This document shows, one piece after another, positions 55,919 to 61,108 of a DNA stretch of 64,000 bases. This stretch comes from Amblyomma americanum. Lineage: Eukaryota > Arthropoda > Arachnida > Ixodida > Ixodidae. Every line of letters begins with the position of its first letter. The stretch's first letter is position 1. The stretch spans positions 143,556,121 to 143,620,120 of the forward strand of contig NC_135504.1 in NCBI RefSeq assembly GCF_052857255.1, read 5' to 3'. The translations under genes and the position numbers were made by a program. Below the pieces are notes generated by a model that had not been told where the DNA came from, made no database searches, and worked only from the letters and a program-made list of their open reading frames with translations.

Positions 55919-56882
55919 CCTTGCAAGTTTCGATCTAAAACGATGTATCCCGTTCTTTTGAGCCGGAATACAAGTTTTCGCGCAGTTCTGAGAGAAAAAG
56001 TTTACACATTTCTCTCGTCTACTCTTCGACGACTTGTAATATCGATGCTCGTGAATCTTGCTAGTTTCGATCTAAAACGATGTAACCCGTTGTTTTGAGC
56101 CGGAAAACACGTTTACGCGCAGTTCTGAGAGAAAAAAGTTTACACCTTTCTCTCGTCTATATTCGACGACTTGTAAAATCGATGCTCGTGAATCTTGCTA
56201 GTTTCGACCTAAAACGATGTTTGCCGTTGTTTTGAGCCGGAATACAAGTTTTCGCGCAGTTCTGAGAGAAAAAGTTTACACCTTTCTCTCGTGTACTTTT
56301 CGACGATTTGTAAAATCCATGCTCGTGAATCTTGCTAGATTTGGTTTAAAACGATGAATCCCGTTGTTTTGAGCCGGAATACAAGTTTTCGCGCAGCTCT
56401 GAGAGAAAAAGTTTACACCTTTCTCTCGTCTACTATTCGACGACTTGTAAAATCGATGCTCGTGAATCTTGCTAGTTTCAATCTAAAACGACGTATCCCG
56501 TTGTTTTGAGCCGGAATACAAGTTTTCGTGCAGTTCTGGGAGAAAAAGTTTACACCTTTCTCTCGTCTACTCTTCGACGACTTGTAAAATTGATGCTCGA
56601 GAATCTTGCTGATTTTGATCTAAAACGATGTATCCCGTTGTTTTGAGCCGGAATACAAGTTTTCGCGCAGTTCTGAGAGAAAACGTTTACACCTTTCTAT
56701 CGTCTACTCTTCGACGACTTGTTATATCGATGCTCGTGAATCTTGCTAGTTTCAATCTAAAACGATGTAACCCGTTGTTTTGAGCCGGAATACAAGTTTT
56801 CGCGCAGTTCTGAGAGAAAAAGTTTACACCTTTCTCTCGTCTACTCTTCGACGACTTGTAAAATCGATGCTCGTGAATCTTG

Positions 56883-56886
56883 CTAG
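56883..56886. repeat. Target-site duplication, left copy (CTAG)
   Basis: CTAG directly precedes the first base of the element and is repeated directly after its last base (61105-61108). It is part of the satellite motif TGAATCTTGCTAGTTTC, so one copy belongs to the original target. Four-base duplications are usual for Ty3/Gypsy integrases. CTAG is a palindrome, so the 9 bases at each end (CTAGTGTAG and CTACACTAG) are reverse complements. Confidence 0.9.
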
Positions 56887-56964
56887 TGTAGTGTGGTAAT
56901 CTTCATCGATATAACCACTGACATGCGTCGCGTGCTGCCGCTCTCAAGGACGAAGAAGTTGTTC
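56887..56964 (+). repeat. 5' LTR, truncated to its first 78 bp
   Basis: These 78 bases are identical to 60932-61009, the start of the 3' LTR. The match stops after GAAGTTGTTC, where the 3' LTR continues GCTGCC and this copy continues TGCCCGG into inverted gag sequence. The remaining 95 bp of the LTR, including the AATAAA signal, and the expected adjacent tRNA primer-binding site are absent. Confidence 0.93.
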
Positions 56965-57183
56965 TGCCCGGAGCTTGCGAACTGCAGGGCGGCCGAACAC
57001 TTCTGCAAAATTCTTTTTAAATGCAGACCAAGATGGCAGGTCTGCCTCATGGTTGCGAAACCAGAGGTTCGCCACGTCAGTCAGATAAAAGATTACATTG
57101 CTTAGCTTGATAGCGTCGTCCCATCTGTTGTAGCTACTGACGCACGCCTTTGCCGCCAACGCCTTCCACCTTCTCGACCTGAA
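56965..57183 (-). pseudogene. gag: gag capsid fragment, inverted relative to pol
   Basis: On the minus strand an open stretch from 57159 down to about 56965 encodes a piece typical of Ty3/Gypsy Gag capsid: SSYNRWDD, then VIFYLTDVANLWFRNHEAD, then FKKNFAEVFG and RKLRAEQLL. In the family this region forms the capsid N-terminal lobe that assembles the virus-like particle. Going further upstream on the minus strand (to about 57183), the residues VE, KW and ACVSSYN fit the family only if one extra G near 57173-57177 is skipped, so there is probably a frameshift. The reading frame runs into the reversed LTR (ending LLRP and a stop at 56944), suggesting a join at short shared sequence around GAACAACTTCTT. 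The opposite strand to pol means this piece was inverted. The start and the C-terminal half of capsid are missing. Identification is from recall of gag families. Confidence 0.75.
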
Positions 57184-57351
57184 CTATGGAACTACTCCTA
57201 CAATACAGACCAGCCCTCGCCGAGCAATCCGCCCAGTTCCGAATTTGTATCTCGTGACAATCAAACGTACACAGCTCGCCGATCACCTTCCCCTCGTCGC
57301 CGTTCCCCGTCCCCACTCCGACGTTCTACCGGCACCGTTGAGGGAAACTAA
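57181..57351 (+). pseudogene. gag: gag C-terminal tail, sense orientation, ends at the frameshift site
   Basis: An open frame on the plus strand reads ELWNYSYNTDQPSPSNPP and then an Arg/Ser/Pro-rich stretch (RRSPSPRRRSPSPLRRS, about 57283-57333), ending VEGN and TAA at 57349-57351. Basic RS/SP-rich tails after the zinc knuckle are common at the end of Gypsy Gag, where they bind RNA. No CCHC zinc knuckle (CX2CX4HX4C) is present here, so it was probably lost with the region between capsid and tail when gag was rearranged. The frame is +1 relative to pol and overlaps it by a few bases, as expected for a -1 frameshift arrangement. The left edge is approximate because the inversion breakpoint lies somewhere between 57160 and 57195. 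Confidence 0.7.
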
Positions 57352-57407
57352 CAGTCGCAGTTCCCGGGGCAAGAACTGCGCTTGGTTCGAACTCTTCAAG
57401 TCCTCGG
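57342..57407 (+). promoter_or_regulatory. Programmed -1 ribosomal frameshift signal between gag and pol
   Basis: The heptamer GGGAAAC at 57342-57348 is phased in the gag frame as G GGA AAC, the canonical X XXY YYZ slippery pattern, and the gag stop TAA follows at once. Seven nucleotides downstream is a perfect 8-bp hairpin: CGCAGTTC (57356-57363) pairs with GAACTGCG (57373-57380) around the 9-nt loop CCGGGGCAA. The loop bases CCGGGG (57364-57369) can also pair with CCTCGG (57402-57407; five Watson-Crick pairs and one G-U), so an H-type pseudoknot is possible. A slip by one base joins gag directly to the pol frame, which is closed just upstream by TGA at 57339. Spacing and phase fit known signals. 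Activity is inferred, and the pseudoknot is the weakest part. Confidence 0.82.
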
Positions 57408-60400
57408 TGTTCTCCCACTAACGTAATTCAAGTGTTTGTCGACGGCGTCGCAGTACTCGCTCTAGTCGACACGGGCGCTGCCGTATCAGTCATCAGTGAA
57501 GCTCTTTGCCGTCGTCTTCGTAAGGTGACCACCGCACTTTCCGACTTTTCGCTTCGCACCGCCTCATCACAGCGCATTCATCCCTCAGCGGCGTGCACGG
57601 CCCGTGTTCTCATCGAAGACGTCTTATACACCATCGAGTTTATTGTACTGTCTCGCTGCTCACACGACATCATCCTGGGCTACGATTTCCTTTCCACTCA
57701 TCATGCCGTTATTGACTGCGCCCGCGCGGAAGTTTCCTTTTTACCTCTTTGTGATACCGTCTTGTGTGACGTCCCTACCCGGCCTGCAAAACTCCTCGTC
57801 GCCAGTGACACAGACATTCCTCCATTTTCTGCTGCCTTCGTTCCACTCTCCTGTGAAAGCGTTATTAGTTCGACTGTCTTCTTCACACCTTCCGACGCCG
57901 CTTCACGCCATCCCTGCCTCCTGCTTCCCTTTGCGGTCCTCAAGATCGAAGATGGCCTTAGTGCAATGTACGTCTCAAATCCATTTTCGTGCCCGTCCGT
58001 CCTGCTACGCGGCGAGTGTCTCGGTCGTATTGAAGAACTTGATCCCGCGCTTGTAAATACTCTTCCTGCAACGCCTACTTCATTAGACGTTAATGTGCTC
58101 AGCTCTTGCGATACAGCGACCGCTTCGACACCACCCGATGTTCTTCAACAAGCTATTGACGCAGATCTCCCACCCGCACAACGCGATCAACTCGCTGCTC
58201 TTCTACAGAACTTCACTTCTGCCTTCGACCTTCCTCACACTGCTCTGGGTCGCACGTCTGTCGTTACGCACGCAATCGACACTGGTACAAACGCACCTTT
58301 ACGACAGCGTCCTTATCGCGTGTCGGCCTCTGAGCGCCAAGTCATTGCTGACAACGTGGACGACATGCTTCGCCGGGGCGTCATACAGCCATCTAACAGT
58401 CCATGGGCTTCTCCGGTTGTTTTGGTCACCAAGAAAGATGGTTCCATCCGGTTTTGCGTCGATTACCGTAGGCTTAACAAAATCACGCGCAAAGATGTCT
58501 ATCCTTTGCCGCGAATCGACGACGCCTTGGACTGTTTACAGGGAGCCGAGTATTTCTCCTCTTTGGATTTGCGCTCCGGCTACTGGCAGGTACCGATGGC
58601 TGATAATGACCGCTCGAAAACTGCCTTTATAACACCGGATGGATTATACGAGTTCAACGTTATGCCCTTTGGCCTCTGCAATGCCCCGGCTACTTTCGAG
58701 CGCCTGATGGACACTGTTCTTCGTGGACTCAGGTGGCAGACCTGTCTTTGTTATCTGGACGACATCGTAGTTTTTTCTGCCGACTTTTCTTCTCACCTTC
58801 TCCGCCTAAAGGATGTCCTCACGTGTCTCGCCGGCGCTGGGCTTCAGTTGAATTTGAAGAAGTGCCACTTTGCCGCTCGAAAACTCACAATTTTAGGCCA
58901 CGTAGTTTCTAAGGACGGCATTCTTCCCGACCCCACCAAACTTCGCGCAGTTGCAGAGTTCCCGAAGCCAACCTCCCTGAAGCAGCTTCGGAGCTTTATC
59001 GGCCTCTGCTCCTACTTTCGACGTTTCATCTTGAACTTCGCCTCTATCATCGCTCCTCTGACCCAGCTCCTTGCCGGCAGCTCCGACCTTTCCGCCTGGA
59101 CTCCAGCCTGCGATAACGCCTTTGACACTTTACGCCGCCTTTTGGTTTCGCCGCCCATTCTACGCCACTTTGATCCGGCTGCGCCTACGGAGATCCACAC
59201 TGATGCCAGCGGTATTGGGCTTGGTGCCGTCCTTACCCAACGTAAGCCTGGTTACAGCGAGTATGTTGTGGCATACGCCAGCCGAACATTGACAAAGGCA
59301 GAATCTAATTATTCAGTCACAGAAAGGGAATGTTTGGCCATTATTTGGGCTATCGGAAAATTTCGTCCTTATGTGTATGGTCGACCGTTTTACGTTGTGA
59401 CCGATCACCACGCTTTGTGCTGGCTTGCCTCTCTGAAAGACCCATCCGGTCGCCTTGCTCGCTGGGCTCTTCGTCTCCAGGAGTTTGACATTCATGTCAT
59501 TTATCGATCAGGGCTGAAGCATACGGACGCGGATGCTCTTTCCCGCTCGCCATTGCCTAGAGATAATTCGTCTGACCACGTCTGTGCCTACGATATGTCG
59601 ACTCTTACAACTATCGACATGGCTACCGAGCAGCGGAATGACCCCTGGATCAATGCACTTTTGAATTTTCTCTCAAGTCCTACTCCCGGTCATTCCTCCA
59701 AAGCGCTCGTCCGCCAAGCACACCACTTCTCCATTCGTGACGGTCTTCTCTATCGCCGCAATTATTTGCTTGATGGACGGAAGTGGCTTCTAGTCATCCC
59801 GCGTCATCTCCGCGCCGACATTTGTGCTGCGTACCATGGTGACCCACAATGTGCTCACGGTGGCGTATTGAAAACCTACACACGCCTACGTCTGCGATTT
59901 TACTGGCGTGGAATGTACCGCTTCGTAAGACATTTCGTGCGCGCTTGCGAATCTTGTCAACGCCGAAAAACTCCTCAGAAGTCCTCTGTTTCGTTGCAGC
60001 CGTTACCCTGCCCTGCTCGTCCGTTTGACCGCGTTAGCATAGATCTCTATGGCCCTCTTCCGACTACTCCTGCTGGAAACCGTTGGATTATTGTGGCAGT
60101 AGACCATCTGACTCGCTACACTGAAACATCACCGTTACCCTCTGCCTCTGCAAGAGACGTTGCTTTGTTCATTCTCAACAACTTGATTCTTCGCCACGGG
60201 ACTCCGAAGGAACTGCTCAGTGACCGCGGACGCGTTTTCTTGTGCGACGCTCTCGAGGCCCTACTGAAAGAATGTCGCATCATTCATCGCACCGCTACTT
60301 CTTACCACCCTCAGACGAATGGCCTGACAGAACGCTTCAACCGTACTCTGAGTGACATGCTGGCCATGTACGTCAACGACGCTCATTCCAACTGGGACCA

Positions 60401-60521
60401 CGTTCTTCCCTTCGTAACCTACGCGTACAACACTGCGATACAGACCACCACTGGATTCTCTCCTTTTTTTCTTCTTTACGGGCGCGAGCCAACCTGCACA
60501 ATGGACGCGCTTTTTCCCTAG
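57342..60521 (+). CDS. pol: Pol polyprotein: protease, reverse transcriptase, RNase H, integrase; ends at a premature TAG
   Basis: Frame open from the slippery site (no own ATG expected; made as Gag-Pol). Residues are counted from 57342. Aspartic protease: [12 protein letters not shown] with catalytic D43 in DTG, and IILGYDFL later. Reverse transcriptase: [14 protein letters not shown] with D409, [16 protein letters not shown], and YLDD at 471-474, giving the metal-binding aspartates. RNase H: TDAS with D621, then [18 protein letters not shown] and TDHHALCWL, ending HTDADALSR. Integrase: zinc-binding H832-x6-H839-x29-C869-x2-C872 and the catalytic triad D901, D961, E997 with exactly 35 residues between the last two (D,D35E). 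All these catalytic residues are present, so the enzyme part looks recently functional. TAG at 60519 (codon 1060) cuts off the C-terminal part. Shorter frames on both strands within it are shadows. Expression is doubtful because gag and most of the 5' LTR are gone. Confidence 0.95.
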   Translation, partial: GKLTVAVPGARTALGSNSSSPRCSPTNVIQVFVDGVAVLALVDTGAAVSVISEALCRRLRKVTTALSDFSLRTASSQRIHPSAACTARVLIEDVLYTIEFIVLSRCSHDIILGYDFLSTHHAVIDCARAEVSFLPLCDTVLCDVPTRPAKLLVASDTDIPPFSAAFVPLSCESVISSTVFFTPSDAASRHPCLLLPFAVLKIEDGLSAMYVSNPFSCPSVLLRGECLGRIEELDPALVNTLPATPTSLDVNVLSSCDTATASTPPDVLQQAIDADLPPAQRDQLAALLQNFTSAFDLPHTALGRTSVVTHAIDTGTNAPLRQRPYRVSASERQVIADNVDDMLRRGVIQPSNSPWASPVVLVTKKDGSIRFCVDYRRLNKITRKDVYPLPRIDDALDCLQGAEYFSSLDLRSGYWQVPMADNDRSKTAFITPDGLYEFNVMPFGLCNAPATFERLMDTVLRGLRWQTCLCYLDDIVVFSADFSSHLLRLKDVLTCLAGAGLQLNLKKCHFAARKLTILGHVVSKDGILPDPTKLRAVAEFPKPTSLKQLRSFIGLCSYFRRFILNFASIIAPLTQLLAGSSDLSAWTPACDNAFDTLRRLLVSPPILRHFDPAAPTEIHTDASGIGLGAVLTQRKPGYSEYVVAYASRTLTKAESNYSVTERECLAIIWAIGKFRPYVYGRPFYVVTDHHALCWLASLKDPSGRLARWALRLQEFDIHVIYRSGLKHTDADALSRSPLPRDNSSDHVCAYDMSTLTTIDMATEQRNDPWINALLNFLSSPTPGHSSKALVRQAHHFSIRDGLLYRRNYLLDGRKWLLVIPRHLRADICAAYHGDPQCAHGGVLKTYTRLRLRFYWRGMYRFVRHFVRACESCQRRKTPQKSSVSLQPLPCPARPFDRVSIDLYGPLPTTPAGNRWIIVAVDHLTRYTETSPLPSASARDVALFILNNLILRHGTPKELLSDRGRVFLCDALEALLKECRIIHRTATSYHPQTNGLTERFNRTLSDMLAMYVNDAHSNWDHVLPFVTYAYNTAIQTTTGFSPFFLLYGREPTCTMDALFP

Positions 60522-60893
60522 CGCCCTGATGTTTCTGAATCGACGCCACTCTCGGACGCCGCCCAGTATGCAGAAGAATGCCGTCAGCTCGCTCGTTCGC
60601 TCACAAAGGAAAATCAATGGCAACAAAAACACCATCGTGACACTGGTGAGGCGCCTTCATATGCGCCCAACTCCCTGGTGTGGCTCTGGGTTCCTGCCAC
60701 AACCGCCGGCCTGTCAAAGAAGCTTCTTGCTCGGTATCACGGTCCATACCGAGTGCTTCAAAAAACATCTCCTGTGAACTACGTAGTTGAGCCCGTTACG
60801 CCATCTGCGGACTTGCGTCGCCGTGGACGCGAAATAGTTCATGTGGACCGAATCAAGCCCTACTACGATCCGTCTGTCCTTTCGGCACCATGA
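60522..60893 (+). pseudogene. pol: pol C-terminal end (integrase GPY/F module) after the premature stop
   Basis: The same reading frame continues without further stop or frameshift for 123 codons to TGA at 60891. It begins RPDVSESTPLSDAAQYAEEC and includes LVWLWVP, the GPY/F module YHGPYRVL (G at codon 1134 of pol) and the ending EIVHVDRIKPYYDP, all usual for the integrase C-terminus of Gypsy elements. The GPY/F module takes part in integrase multimerisation and activity in this family. It is cut from the rest only by the single TAG at 60519-60521, so the break is a point mutation, either after insertion or in the mobile parent, or a sequencing error. No chromodomain is seen after the module. 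Confidence 0.9.
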
Positions 60894-60931
60894 GTCGCCA
60901 GGATGGCTCCTTTTCTGCCCGGGGGGGAAAC
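60894..60931 (+). promoter_or_regulatory. Polypurine tract (second-strand primer) just before the 3' LTR
   Basis: A ten-purine run GGGGGGGAAA (60921-60930) is followed by one C and then the LTR start TGTAG at 60932. In LTR retroelements the RNase-H-resistant purine run primes plus-strand DNA at this position. Only 38 bp separate the pol stop from the LTR, so there is no room for env. Confidence 0.85.
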
Positions 60932-61104
60932 TGTAGTGTGGTAATCTTCATCGATATAACCACTGACATGCGTCGCGTGCTGCCGCTCTCAAGGACGAAG
61001 AAGTTGTTCGCTGCCTTGCTCTTTCGCCACGCCTGACGCTTCGCTGCGAGTCTCCCCTGAGCGGCTGGAACCATCTGGGTTCACCGAATAAACACACCCC
61101 TACA
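60932..61104 (+). repeat. 3' LTR, complete, 173 bp
   Basis: Begins TGTAGTGTGG and ends CCCCTACA, with a 5-bp terminal inverted repeat TGTAG/CTACA and the TG...CA ends typical of LTRs. The first 78 bp are identical to the surviving part of the 5' LTR. A TATA-like GATATAA lies at 60953-60959 (weak) and AATAAA at 61087-61092. The LTR is short, as in many arthropod Gypsy elements. Confidence 0.93.
61087..61092 (+). terminator. Polyadenylation signal AATAAA in the 3' LTR
   Basis: AATAAA lies 12 bp before the LTR end. Cleavage usually falls 10-30 bp downstream, so transcripts would end at the very edge of the LTR or in the satellite. U5 would then be very short. Confidence 0.7.
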
Positions 61105-61108
61105 CTAG
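61105..61108. repeat. Target-site duplication, right copy (CTAG)
   Basis: CTAG directly after the LTR end. It is followed by TTTCAATCTAAAACGACG, the normal continuation of the satellite monomer interrupted at 56886. Confidence 0.9.

Larger units (their letters stand above)
1..56886 (+). repeat. 137-bp satellite DNA array, left part
   Basis: Head-to-tail tandem array of a roughly 137-bp monomer, all copies in one orientation, about 415 copies, cut by the window edge on the left and by a retrotransposon on the right. Taking GAGCCGG as monomer position 1, recognisable blocks are the outer dyad GAGAGAAA (31-38) and TTTCTCTC (50-57), TTCGACGACTTGTAAAATCG (67-86), TGAATCTTGCTAG (93-105) and CTAAAACGATG (113-123). 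A typical monomer counted by hand has 57 G+C of 137 (42 percent) and 11 CpG. Monomers differ by substitutions and 1-2-bp indels that recur in the same order, giving higher-order repeats. No gene, RNA gene or other mobile element was seen in this part. Function is unknown; such arrays usually form centromeric, pericentromeric or subtelomeric heterochromatin, and this sequence does not say which. Confidence 0.97.
56887..61104 (+). mobile_element. Degenerate Ty3/Gypsy LTR retrotransposon, 4,218 bp, inserted in the satellite
   Basis: The element begins TGTAGTGTGG, ends CCCCTACA and has a CTAG duplication on both sides. In order it holds a truncated 5' LTR (56887-56964), an inverted gag capsid fragment (about 56965-57183), the gag C-terminal tail in sense (about 57181-57351), a -1 frameshift signal, pol with protease, reverse transcriptase, RNase H and integrase in that order (57342-60893, one internal stop), a polypurine tract and a full 3' LTR. 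That domain order and the GPY/F module define Ty3/Gypsy (Metaviridae). No env follows pol, so it is a plain retrotransposon. It lacks the primer-binding site, leader, most of gag and 95 bp of the 5' LTR, so it cannot move on its own. Codon use and base composition differ clearly from the surrounding satellite. Proteins resemble tick elements from memory; the lineage name is not assigned. Confidence 0.95.

Noticed and set aside
300..56500. Repeated open frames of 61, 80-81, 96 and 101 codons across the array, some identical in many places
   Set aside because: They follow the satellite period, begin and end at the same monomer positions, occur on both strands over the same DNA, and change with every small indel. 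They have no codon bias and no domain. They are a by-product of a 137-bp repeat that happens to lack stops in one frame.
1..56886. CRISPR-like array
   Set aside because: The repeats are contiguous, with no unique spacers, about 137 bp long and diverging gradually. This is tandem satellite in a eukaryotic context.
1..56886. CENP-B box in the monomer (TTTCGATCTAAAACGATG)
   Set aside because: TTCG followed four bases later by A resembles the start of the box, but the CGGG half is absent (ACGA, or CGAT with an extra base). I could not place the required core bases on either strand.
56965..57000. tRNA primer-binding site after the 5' LTR
   Set aside because: The 5' LTR is cut at 78 bp and is followed directly by inverted gag sequence. 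The site would lie after base 173 of the LTR and is missing.
56893..57105. Plus-strand 70-codon open frame at the left end of the element
   Set aside because: It runs from LTR sequence into the antisense of the gag fragment. The minus strand has the recognisable protein, so this is a shadow.
57134..57316. Minus-strand 60-codon frame over the gag tail
   Set aside because: It lies opposite the Arg/Ser/Pro-rich gag tail that ends at the frameshift site and shows no recognisable motif, so it is a shadow.
57604..60777. Other open frames overlapping pol (150 and 179 codons on plus, 124 codons on minus, and smaller ones)
   Set aside because: They are alternative-frame shadows of a pol frame that carries all the expected protease, RT, RNase H and integrase motifs.
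60894..60931. Possible env gene or third reading frame
   Set aside because: Only 38 bp, including the polypurine tract, lie between the pol stop and the 3' LTR.
60953..60959. GATATAA as an LTR TATA box
   Set aside because: It is a weak match only 22 bp from the LTR start with no supporting initiator or downstream element recognised, so it is mentioned within the LTR entry but not called as a promoter.
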